From NCBI GenBank assembly GCA_944548615.1, contig OX155979.1, forward strand, positions 11,957,766 to 12,021,765: a stretch of 64,000 nucleotides of DNA, in the 5' to 3' direction. Made by a program: the position numbers and the translations under genes. The notes under the pieces are model-generated. The model was not told the origin of the DNA and made no database searches. It saw only the letters and a list, made by a program, of their open reading frames with translations. The stretch's first letter is position 1. The number at the start of each line of letters is the position of its first letter. The DNA comes from Micropterix aruncella (taxonomy: Eukaryota > Arthropoda > Insecta > Lepidoptera > Micropterigidae). Shown here in pieces: positions 48,761-58,434 of this stretch.

Positions 48761-49023
48761 CCCTTCAGGCCTCGGCCCCTCAGCCGATTGAAAAGTTGAT
48801 GTCCCAAAAATTTTTAGTAAAAATTAGGAAAAAAATTGAAATTTGACACTGTCTCACCAAAAACATTAATTACTGCCAAACCACTGTACCCATAATTAAA
48901 ATAAAACATATTAACATAATAAAACATAATGAAATACAACAAATTAAATTAAAATAAAATTAAAACGGGCCCGTCACGCTGCATCAGTTTGTGGCCGATA
49001 TCGGCCAATCGGGGCTTGAGGGG
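48761..49023. mobile_element. TTAA element T10
   Basis: 263 bp between TTAA 48757-48760 and 49024-49027. Ends CCCTTCAGGCCTCGG and GGCTTGAGGGG; dyad GGCCGATATCGGCC near the right end. An intact relative of T9. Confidence 0.88.
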
Positions 49024-49084
49024 TTAATGGATTTTTGTCACTTTTAAATAGGTTTTTATTGCATTGTATGAGGTTCTGTTTGGT

Positions 49085-49620
49085 TCCAGAATAAAATAAA
49101 ATAAAAAAATAAAATAAAAAACTCTTTATTCTTAAGAAAAGGCGAGCTTATTGCCTGCAGGCAATATTTTAGAGCTAACCTATACTATTGTATAAACATT
49201 ATTTGCGAGTAGACTACATAACTTAACCTATATAAAGAGTATGATAAATAAAATAAGAGGATAGAAAGAAATATATACTTTACTCTTTGCGGGCACAGAT
49301 TTGTCACATCAAAATAATCTAACACCTATAAGGACGCTAAAGTTTAAAAAGGAGGGCAATGGGAGGGGAAAGGGAATTTATCTGGAAGGTTTCAAATGCT
49401 CCCTGAGTCTGTTTTCAAAAGTTGTTATGCTTGGTTCTCACATTTTTCGGCAAAGCATTCCAAAGAGGGGCTCTATGCACGGTGATAGAGAATGAGAAGA
49501 AGTCACTGCTGTGACTAGGGATAGAGTAGCAGGTTGTTTTGTGATCTCAAAAATGATTTTTTGAAGAGCTTAAGGATTGGAAAAAAACGTTGGCACAAGT
49601 GTATAATATCTGGTGGGGAT
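49085..49620 (-). mobile_element. LINE 3' end
   Basis: Reverse of an AATAAAGAG 3' end with A-rich tail; related to the 3' part of 50560-51640 (CTTTATT..GGCGAGCTTATTGCC). Noncoding or decayed. Confidence 0.5.
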
Positions 49621-49727
49621 TACTTTGAAGGGGACAAGATAGATAATCATGAATAAATAAATCATTTTTGAAAAAACACAACATTTGCTATACTTTTTGA
49701 ACAGATCTGTTATTACTGTTAGTTAGA

Positions 49728-50165
49728 AGACCCATTCTGTTCAGGGTTGGTCACACTCACGGGTCAACACCTATCCGACGGCCTCCACGCATGAAGTGCG
49801 AGCCTGGGTAGGACTCTGGCCTTATGGTCAGTTTCCCCTGGGAATCAACCTTCTGGCGCTCCTGGACGGTATACATCGTTTCACCGCTTCGTAAGGGAGA
49901 GGACCGCGCAAGCGACCTCGAACTCGTAACCAATCGAGAGACCGTGGTAATCTGGTCACAATTGGAAGTAAGGGCGTGAGTGTCGGCCCGCCGGGTAACA
50001 TTCCAGTCTCGCGGTTAAGGCGTTGGCCTCTTACGGGCTTGTGGCGTAGCTAGACGGTGGACTGTTTCGTCCCCAAATCTTCTACGTTCACTTCCAGGGA
50101 GATAGAACGACTAATCGTTAAAACTTCCTGAGGTGACGGGCTCGCCCGCTGTAGTCGACAACCCA
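49728..50165 (-). mobile_element. Unclassified 0.67-kb repeat, copy 2 (shortened)
   Basis: AGTTAGA on both sides (49721-49727, 50166-50172). Same ends as copy 1, reversed, with about 230 bp missing inside. It lies 80 bp from exon 2. Confidence 0.75.
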
Positions 50166-50245
50166 AGTTAGATCTCGTATTACTAGCTTTCTATGAATCG
50201 TAATGCCAAGTTTCTACATGGAGTAATAGCAACAATGGTGCTTAC

Positions 50246-50353
50246 CGTTCCATTTCCGTCTGGTTTTTCTTGTTGTTTTTTCTTGAGGAGTATGGATCGA
50301 AGTCTCTCGCGGGTTTCGTTGAATGCTTTTGATACTGGAGAAGTTAATGGAGG
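50246..50353 (-). CDS. FAM193: FAM193-like gene, exon 2
   Basis: 108 nt (36 codons) between TTTTTCAACAG and GTAAGCACC, phase 0 at both ends. Begins PPLTSPVSKAFNETRERLRS and continues into a lysine-rich stretch. In FAM193 proteins the cysteine block is followed by a proline pair and a similar arginine-rich helix, so order and content agree with exon 1. Confidence 0.85.
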
Positions 50354-50559
50354 CTGTTGAAAAATTAAAAGGAATTTGTAGCGACCATTTAGCAAATGTA
50401 CAAAAATCAAAGTACAATTCGGTAAGTAAGAGTAGAGCCTACGTTTAGGGGGTAAAATATTTATACTGCAACACAGTAATGTGAGAACGGTAAGACCTAA
50501 TAACCTAGAACATGTCTCAGTACCGTCTCGCAAGAGGCGTATTGTACTAAGACTAGTTA

Positions 50560-51660
50560 GATAGATAGATAGATAGATAGATAGACAGATTCTTTATTGC
50601 ACATTAAACAAAAACATACAAAAGGCGGACTTATTGCCTAAAATACAATCTCTTACAGCCAACCTTCGTGGAAGTGTAAAAATTTAGGTGCCAAGAGATA
50701 AATAAAAAATTACTATAAAAAAGGAAAAAAAGAAGAAAACATAACAAAAATTAATAGGGTAACAAAAATGCCATTTTTTAAAATAAAATTAGGATTTGGA
50801 ATAATTTGCAAGGAGCGAAGGATAGGACAGGATGGGATGAGACCTAGGATAACTAGGAATTTAGGGACATGAAATATAAATAAAAATAAAAAGTTTAGGC
50901 TAATTGTTACATAAGTTGTATTACTTATTTTATTTACTCTAACCCGCCTATATACGGGACAATTTAGTCCTAGTTAGGTGGGCAATGAGCATTAGCTGCA
51001 TTTCGGTGTTCAATTTTTCCGAGTTACTTATAACATTGATAACAATGGGGCTAAATGTACAAAAATGAAATGAATAAAGTATTAAACCTTAAAAAAATGC
51101 TTTTTCAGAGACACTTTAACCCCTCCTATCGCGGGGTAAAAATTTAGTCGTCACTTCTGCCCGGGACAGTTTACCGCGTGAAGTCGATGGCCTTGAGAAA
51201 AACGACCATAACTTTTAAACTACTATACGGATCGTAAAAAGAATAACTGTAAAATGATCGCATTGAAATTTGAAATATAAAATATTATAATCTTATCTCG
51301 TCAAACAATTAAGATAATAATGAATACATATTTAAAAAGTTGGCATTTTACGCAGCGCGGAGCGCCCTAACCAATATTGGTTAGATACAATTTTAGCATT
51401 TGTAAGCGTCTAACCAAAAATGGTTAACTCAAATAGGAAGGGTTAAAGGCAGAAACCGATGGTGCGTTTCTGATGTCTGGCGGGAGCTGGTTCCATAGTC
51501 TAGCTGCATGAACGGTGAAGGAATAAGTAAAAAAAGAAGAATTATGAGTTGGAATTGCAATTTTACTATCCAGACTGGAACGGAGTGAAAGACCATGACT
51601 TCCTAAGTGATTGAATTTTTCGGTTAGGTAGGAGGGAGCGGTAGGATTAGTTATTTAACG
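50560..51660 (-). mobile_element. LINE 3' region with TAGA tail, containing T11
   Basis: A TAGA repeat (50559-50585), then in reverse an AATAAAGAATC end and a long AT-rich 3' region. 50880-51110 also matches T8 in reverse. Coding remnants beyond 51447 are too decayed to read. Confidence 0.5.
51120..51442. mobile_element. TTAA element T11
   Basis: 323 bp, exactly the length of T1, between TTAA 51116-51119 and 51443-51446. Ends CCCCTCCTATC and ATAGGAAGGG. The right end carries ACCAATATTGGT and ACCAAAAATGGT about 45 bp apart. Core at about 51205-51330. Confidence 0.87.
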
Positions 51661-51677
51661 AGGGCTAGGATTAGTTA

Positions 51678-52600
51678 TTGCCTTGCCTTGCCTATTTAAA
51701 TGCCTTTCAGCATACACTTCCAGACCCCAGTAACCTCGCTCGTTGGAGCTATGTCGAGGATAGTTCATGTCCCCTTTGTAGCAACACCCCTTGCACAGCT
51801 AGACATATTCTAGCTGGCTGCAAGGTGGCCTTGGATCAAGGACGGTACAATTATCGCCGCGACAAAGTCCTTGCTGTTATTCGCGAGGTACTTAGCCTCT
51901 CAGTGGCTCGTGCCAACAAGGGTTCCACAGTATCCTCCAACCCCCAATACAGTTTGTGCGGGTTGGCTCTAAAGGCAAAAAACATCTCACTGCAAAACCT
52001 TTCTCAATAATCGAGAAAGCTTCAGACTGGATTATGGAGGTCCATTCGGTCTCTAAGCAGTATAAATTCCCTGAAAGTCTCGGATACACAGCCCTGCGTC
52101 CAGATATAACTCTTTACTCTCTATCTCGGAAGATGGTCCTTACCGTAGAATCAACTGTTCCATAGGAATCAAATATCCCAAAAGACCACGAGTACAAATT
52201 AAATAAATACCATGACCTCGCAAATGCCGTCACCCGGAACGGCTTCACTGTTCACCTTCACGCGGTGGAAGTAGGCCCTTGTGGCCTGCCAGCTAAATCT
52301 TTGTTTCACCTTTTTAAAGATCTTGGTCTCTCCAGGAAAATAATCAACTCCTTTCTAGAAAAATTATCTAAAACCGCCATTTCTGCATCTCAAATTCTAT
52401 GGCTTCGAAGGGGGAGTGAATGGGTGGTAAGGTGCACGCTCACATGTGGCAAGACAGCTGTCCTAAACCTACCACCGCCGGTCGTTAGTCCGGAATCCAC
52501 CCTGCACCTCCCAGAAGTGTAATAATTATATATGATGGGCCCGATTTTAGGTCGGTGAATTCCATGGCAGCTCCGTTTGTATTTTATTTATTTTATACTA
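51678..52600 (+). mobile_element. REL-LINE 3' fragment f, longest copy
   Basis: First frame: WSYVEDSSCPLCSNTPC and TARHILAGC (C-x2-C-x8-H-x4-C), then ALDQGRYNYRRDKVLAVIRE. After a frameshift near 51970: KASDWIMEVHSVSKQYKFPE, LRPDITLYSLSRKM, then VEVGP..GLPAKSLFHLFKD and WLRRGSEWVVRC. This is a zinc knuckle followed by a restriction-like endonuclease, as at the C-terminus of R2-group LINEs. The reverse transcriptase is missing. Confidence 0.85.
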
Positions 52601-52616
52601 GACTAGTTATTGTACA

Positions 52617-54010
52617 AGAGCAGTCAATAAGTCTGTGACTTTTTTAATAAAACACAGGTTTTTGGATAAAAAAATATTTTTTTTAAACATAGTCTCCTTT
52701 GAGTTCTATACACTTTGTCCAACGTTTCTCCAATTTTTTTATCCCTTCCAAAAAATAAAATTTGTCGAGGTCATCACAATAGGTATTTGTTTGTGAGATG
52801 ATTTTATCGTTTAGTCAAATCTCTTTCCGCCGAGCCATTTCTTCAGGTTTGGGAACAAGAAATAGTCACTCGGGGCTAAATCCGGAGAATAGGGCGGATG
52901 ACGGAGCAATTCGTAGCCCAATTCATGGATTTTTGCCATGGAAACTGCACATGTGTGCACCCTTGCATTGTCCTGATCTTTTTTCTTGGCCAAATGCGGT
53001 CGTTTTTTTTTTCAAATCCTCATTAAATCGACCCAATAAGTTGGCATAATATTCGCCATTGATTGTTTCACCCTTTTCAAGGTAATCAATGTGGATTATA
53101 CCGCTTGCATCCCGAAAAACGATCGCCATGACTTTAACCCTTCGAGTAGCAGCATAATTTCATGGCAGACCACGGCAATTTATTGGAATTTCTTGCAATA
53201 TCGCCGCGCTCAACAAAAACCACTATAACAATGGAACTACTATAGCAATCATAAAAAGAATAACTGTGCAATGACCGCATTGAAATTTTGTATTTAAAAT
53301 ATTTAAATTTCATTTTGTAAAACAATTAGATAATTATGAATAAATAAGAGAAAGTCGAAAAAGTGAAAAAAACTCGGCATTTCTAACTTGTACTTGTCTT
53401 ACGGAAAAATACGGAACCCTATTTAGAAATTGTAAATACTATCGTGATCTATATTAGATTCTCTATCAAAGGTAATATTTTGTTTTGCTTATTTACATAC
53501 AAAAATATTTAGATATTAGCTCATAAAAACCGATAAAAATTTGGATGATTTCTCGAAAAAAAATTATGATGTTTGACAATGGAATTTTACCAGAAATATC
53601 CGCGAAATGACGCGCGAAATTATTCTAGCGGCCGTCTATGTATCTAATGTAATAATGAGATATTTGATATGGATTTTAGGATGCGTTCGAATTAGAAAAT
53701 AATATTATTGTGCGCTCCGGGAGCAAGCCGCCAATATTGGTCGTTACGTAGTCAACGGTGTTCTGATGTGCAACCAAATTTGGTCGTTACGTAGCCAAAG
53801 GGTTAATGGCTGACTAACCCACCTTGGTCTTTTTTGGCGCCGATTCACCCAGAGAAACCCACTGTTTTGACTGCTGGTCTCTGGTGTGTTGTTATGGTGG
53901 ATCCAAGTTTCGTCCACGGTTACGAAACGGCGCAAAAACTCACCCACATTGCGGTTGAACAACACCAAACTCTCATGCGAAGTTGTCACACGATTGCGTT
54001 TGTGGTCGAT
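52617..54010 (-). mobile_element. Mariner element, split by T12, N-terminus lost
   Basis: Terminal CAGTCAATAAGTCTGTGAC at 52620. Reading leftward: FVTVDETWIHH, KRPRWVSQP, then after T12 VMAIVFRDASGIIHIDYLEK, a frameshift near 52985, QDNARVHTCA and YSPDLAPSDYFLF. The last two aspartates have 34 residues between them. The right end is cut by a REL-LINE tail near 54011. Confidence 0.88.
53138..53802. mobile_element. TTAA element T12
   Basis: 665 bp between TTAA 53134-53137 and 53803-53806, inside mariner coding sequence. Ends CCCTTCGAGTAGCAG and GTAGCCAAAGGG. The right end has (C/A)CAA(A/T)xTTGGTCGTTACGTAG twice, then GCGCTCCGGGAGC. Core at about 53216-53350. Confidence 0.9.
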
Positions 54011-54212
54011 TGTGAAAATAATCAATTCTTTCCTAGAAATAAGGTGAACGCTCACATGTGGCAAGACAGCTGTCCTAAGCCTACCACAGCCGGTCGTTAG
54101 TCCGGAATCCACTGCTCACCCCCCAGAAGTGTAAAAAAATAGTATTATGATGCCCGACTCCGGTCAGTGAATTCCATGGCAGCTCCGTTTGTATTTTATT
54201 TTATTTTATTTA
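54011..54212 (+). mobile_element. REL-LINE tail g
   Basis: Only the final about 190 bp: AATAATCAATTCTTTCC, AAGGTGAACGCTCACATG to TGGCAGCTCCGTTTGTA, with an internal deletion relative to fragment d. Confidence 0.8.
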
Positions 54213-54604
54213 TATGGTATACTTGGATGGGGAGCTTGCGGAAAAACCCTCCTCCATAAAGTGAACATTGTCCAAAAGGCAATAATTAGAATCATGTTAC
54301 GAAAGCCTAGGCGTTACCCTTCCGACGACCTGTTTGTTGAGGCACAATTGCTTGATTTGAGGCAGTTGCATTGCCTCAAAGCAATACTTCTTCTCAAAAA
54401 CAACAATGAATACGATTATTGTGTTTCTCCGGAAAATAGTGAGAGATCAGGTCGTTATAAGGGAGTCGAAAATCGGAGAAAAAACAGTCGAACGAAAATG
54501 TTTCTAACTAACGCTGCCTTAACGATGAGATATATGATTAAGTTGTAGAGCTGTAAGTACTGTAAGTCTACCTCGAATAAAAAATCTATCTATCTATCTA
54601 TTTA
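54213..54604 (+). mobile_element. LINE C-terminal fragment with TCTA tail
   Basis: Frame 54189-54548: LHKVNIVQKAIIRIMLRKPR, FVEAQLLDLRQLHCLKAILL and KMFLTNAALTMRYMIKL; then AATAAAAAATCTATCTATC. Its last bases recur at 55830-55935. Confidence 0.7.
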
Positions 54605-54717
54605 TCTACGGTGTTGTCGAATCTAACATCGAAATTTCAAGTTTCGCTGCGCATCGCTTCACGCAGAAGCAAATCTACCTATATGTCACCTACAAACTTT
54701 TAAAACTGCCCTCGAAT

Positions 54718-55389
54718 GCAGGGAGCTAAGGGGCCCTTGCTGAGTTGGCCACGAAGACTCATTCTGTTCAGGGTTGGTCACACTCAAGGGTCAACACCCA
54801 TCCGACGCCCTCTTTGCATGAAGTGCGAACCTGGGTAGGACTCTGACTCTGGTTAGTTTCCTCTGGGAATCAACCTTCTGGCGCTCCTGGACGGTCTGCG
54901 CACCGTGCGGCATAAGCCAATCGATTGCGCACTCTGACTAACAGTCGGGGGAGTCTGGAAGCAGTAATGTATCCTATAGAGCGGTGGTGGTTGCGGACCT
55001 TACGGCGACTGCTCTTGAAACGATCATCGGCTAGCCGATGCTGGTTGAACAGCCGGGCAAAGGATGCCATAATCCGCGATAGATTCGGTATACACCGTTT
55101 CACCGCTTCGTAAGGGAGAGGACCTCGCAAGCGACCTCAAACTCGTAACCAATCGAGAGACTGGAGTAATCTGGTCGCAATTGGAAGTAAGGGCGTGAGT
55201 GTAAACCCGCTGGGTAACACTCCTGGCTATCTCGCGGTTAAGGCGTTGGCCTCTTACGGGTTTGTGGCGGAGCTTGACGGAGGACTGTTTTGTCCAAGTC
55301 TTCTGCGCTCACTCCAGGGAGATAGAACGACTAATCGTTGAAACTTCCTGAGGTGACGGGCTCGCCCGTTGTAGTTGACAACTCTAGTT
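54718..55389 (-). mobile_element. Unclassified 0.67-kb repeat, copy 3
   Basis: GCCCTCGAAT on both sides (54708-54717, 55390-55399). 672 bp, reverse orientation, full length like copy 1. Confidence 0.8.
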
Positions 55390-55431
55390 GCCCTCGAATA
55401 TTTTACAAGATCATCAATCAAAGATACTCAC

Positions 55432-55523
55432 AGCATGTCCGTATACTGCACAGTAGCAGCAATTGCAAGAATGACCGCCACTGTTACCACCACAGCCGGA
55501 TCCATTGCCATCCACGTGACCAA
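55432..55523 (-). CDS. FAM193: FAM193-like gene, exon 1 of window
   Basis: 92 nt after the acceptor TTCTTTCAACAG, ending GGACATGCT before the donor GTGAGTATC. Two bases complete a codon begun in an exon outside the window, then 30 codons: a Gly-rich stretch followed by HSCNCCYCAVYGHA. The cysteine cluster is the family signature. Ends in phase 0. The 0.67-kb repeat inserted only 42 bp into the following intron. Confidence 0.85.
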
Positions 55524-55629
55524 CTGTTGAAAGAATAAACAGATAGACTGTAGAATTTCTGCAAATTTCTTATTATTTATTCTGAACATCCTCCTTTGCT
55601 GATATGTCCAAATCAGATCTTGTAAAGCT

Positions 55630-56371
55630 AGTTATGTATACTAATATTATAAAGAGGTAAAGTATGTGGGGTTGTAGGAAGTAATCTCTGGATCTACTGA
55701 ACCGAATTTGAAAATTCTTTTACCAATAGAAAGCCACGTTATTTGTGAGTGTCATAGGCTATATATTAATCCGAAAATAAAAAAGACTTTTTCGTGGTAG
55801 TCGGATTTGCAAAGTAAGTCGCAGAATAAGCGGTTGAATGAAAACGTTTCTAACTAACGCTGCCTTAATGATGAGAGATATATGATTGAGTTTTAGAGAA
55901 AAGTTGTAGAGCTTGATAATGCCTACAAAAAAGTCAGCGACAGCATACTTATATTTAAGTCACAAAAAGTAGTATTTTATATTGTAAAAAAAATCGTTAG
56001 GTCATGTTTATTGATCATATTATCAACAATTATGAATTCTTATAAAATAAGTAAATTTATCGTCTCAAGTGTTTAAAACAAGAGACTTTTCCCTTTTACT
56101 GCATATAATTTCCCTTTTACTGCATAAATAGTTAAAGAGATAATACGCTCACAAATAAGACACTCACAAGAAGACACTCACAAATAACGATATTATAGTC
56201 AAATTGGCATGCAAATACATACATACATATGCAGTAAAAATATAACCCTTCTTTTGGCAGTCGGGAAATAAATCATAGCACTCAGTACTAACCGAACCAC
56301 ACTCATAATTATCATCATCACAGGTAAAAAGTTTTACCGCCCAACGAAGTGGGCACGGGTCAGCCAGTAAT
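55630..56371 (+). mobile_element. Nonautonomous Helitron-like element
   Basis: Starts near TATACTAATATTATAAAGAG and has ATCTCTGGATCTACTGAACC and AGAAAGCCACGTTATTTG, as in many insect Helitrons. Near the end, GCCCAACGAAGTGGGC forms a small hairpin, then CGGGTCAGCCAGT in place of CTAGT. A LINE tail (about 55830-55935) lies inside. Confidence 0.55.
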
Positions 56372-56379
56372 AAATATTA

Positions 56380-56625
56380 CCAAGGTTTTTAGTATGAATT
56401 GAGTCTATTTTCATTTATTTGAATAGTAGTTTATTCCACACGTCCACCACTTGATTTTGCAGACAGTTCTAAAGAGGATTAGATTTAAATTGAGTATAAA
56501 CGGTTTTTTGCTGTGACCTCGAAGATTTGTGTTGCTGGTGAATTTATAAATATGCTTTAGCCCCGGGTACATTGTAATAATTTGTGAGGATTTTCAGGGT
56601 TGCGATGAATTAAATCATTTGATTC
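56380..56625 (-). mobile_element. Decayed LINE C-terminal or 3' sequence
   Basis: Resembles other LINE ends in reverse (GTTTATTCCACACGTCCACC), but no clean frame. Confidence 0.4.
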
Positions 56626-56734
56626 TTTTTTTTTAAATCTATGATTTAAATCAATATTTTTTTACTGCAACCAAAAACGGACCTCAGCCAAAAAATTTAA
56701 ATTCCCCGGACATTAGTTGATAAACAAGTTATAG

Positions 56735-57035
56735 AGAAGCAGGATACAGGCAAACAAAGAACGCGGTTCCGGAAGCGCCTAAAAAACTTGCCCGCAACCT
56801 CACCAGATTAAAAAGGGACAAAATCCGTAAAGTCATAGGTACTATGACAGGCCACTGTCCCCTAAACAAACACCTGTTTACCATAGGTGTGACAGACAGC
56901 CCTCTATGCAGAGGATGCATGGAGGAAGAAGAAACGCCACAGCATGTGCTCATGGAATTCAGGAGCATGGCAGAGCAACGGGCAAGAATACTACAATCTC
57001 CAGCATCTGTCCCGGAGGCCTGTAGCAACCCAAAC
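56735..57035 (+). mobile_element. LINE-B-like fragment, left piece
   Basis: MTGHCPLNKHLFTIGVTDSP, CRGCMEEEETPQHVLME, then cut by the 0.67-kb repeat. The final Cys of the CCHC is Phe here (MEFRS), but Cys in the right piece. Confidence 0.75.
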
Positions 57036-57703
57036 ATCTTGCGGTGTCGACTACAACGGGCGAGCCCGTCACCACAGGACGTTTTAACGATTAGTCGTTC
57101 TGTCGCCCTGCAGTGAACGTAGAAGACTTTGGACAGTACAATCCTACGTCCAGCTACGTCACAACCCGTGAGAGTCCAACGCCTTATCGCGAGTGAGCCA
57201 GGAATAAACCCGGCGGGCTCGAGATACTCGCGCCCTCACTTCCAATTGTGACCAGATTTCTCCGGTCTCTCGATTGGTTCCGAGTTCGAGGTCGCTTGCG
57301 CGGTCCTCTCCCTTACGAAGCGGTGAAACGGTGTGCACCGAATCTGTCGCGGACCAAGGCGTCCTTTGCCCGACTCTGAACCGGGATCGGATGGCCAATG
57401 GTCATTTCAAGAGCAGTCGCCGTAAGGTAGGCAACCACCCCCGCTCTATAGGAAACAATACAGTTCCCAGACTCCCCCGACTGTTAGTCGGAGAGGACAA
57501 TCGATTGGCTTGCGCCGCTCGGTGCGCAGACCGTCCAGGAGCGCCAGAGGTTTGATCCCCAGGGGAGACTGGTTGCCCCAGTGTCCTACCCAGGTTCGCA
57601 CCCCATGCGTGGAGGCCATCGGATGGGTGTTGACCCTAAGAGTGTGACCGACCCTGAACACATGGGTCATCGTGGCCACCTCATAATGGGCCCGTTAGCC
57701 CCC
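57036..57703 (+). mobile_element. Unclassified 0.67-kb repeat, copy 4
   Basis: About 668 bp, same orientation as copy 1. It lies between two overlapping LINE-B pieces rather than a simple duplication, so recombination between repeats is likely. Confidence 0.7.
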
Positions 57704-58032
57704 GTTAGGTACTATGACAGGCCACTTTCCCTAAACAAACACCTGTTTACCATAGGTGTGACAGACAGCCCTCTATGCAGAGGATGCATGGAGGAAGACG
57801 AAACGCCACAGCATGTGCTCATGGAATGCAGGAGCGTGGCAGAGCAACGGGCAAGAATACCACAATATCCAGCATCTGTCCCGGAGGCCTGTAGCAACCC
57901 AAACAGCCTGCTAACCGTCTGGGACAGCCTGGGTTGGCTGGAGTAACATAAATAGAAACATGAGCCACGCACAACGGCCCAATCAAGAGGCCAAGTGCGA
58001 GAAAAAAGCCCAGACACACTAACTAACTAACT
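57704..58032 (+). mobile_element. LINE-B-like fragment, right piece with tail
   Basis: Repeats the region of the left piece (LFTIGVTDSPLCRGCMEEDE, HVLMEC) and goes on to LLTVWDSLGWLE, stop, GCCAAGTGCGAG and a CTAA tail. Confidence 0.8.
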
Positions 58033-58033
58033 A

Positions 58034-58294
58034 AGTCATAGAGAAAACCGCCCCTACTGATTGGTGGATAGCAATACATAATATGAAAAAATGTATAACC
58101 GAAGAAGAATTGGATATAATCAAGCAACTGCTAAGTACAGTTGCTTCATTCGCTGGGGTCGAGAGAATATTTTCGGCATTCAATTTGGTGCACAGCAAAA
58201 TAAGAAATAGATTAGGCATCGAGAAGGCGGCTAAATTAGTCTTCCTTTTGAAAAAACTAAATTCGAACAAATTACAAAATACCAATAACATCTA
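58034..58294 (+). pseudogene. hAT transposase C-terminal fragment
   Basis: APTDWWIAIHN, then SFAGVERIFSAFNLVHSKIR and RLGIEKAAKLVFL: the hAT dimerisation domain, about 80 codons open to the TAA at 58293. The catalytic part is missing upstream, where the LINE tail begins. 58295-58430 is AT-rich. Confidence 0.85.
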
Positions 58295-58434
58295 AGTTAC
58301 TATTATTACTATAATAATGTAATTCTATTTTCGAATTCTTCATTTTCTACACGTCATGTTTAAAATAAATTTAATAATTATTGTTTTAAATTGTAAACCT
58401 TGTATTATAACTCGTATTTTACTCTGTAACTTGT

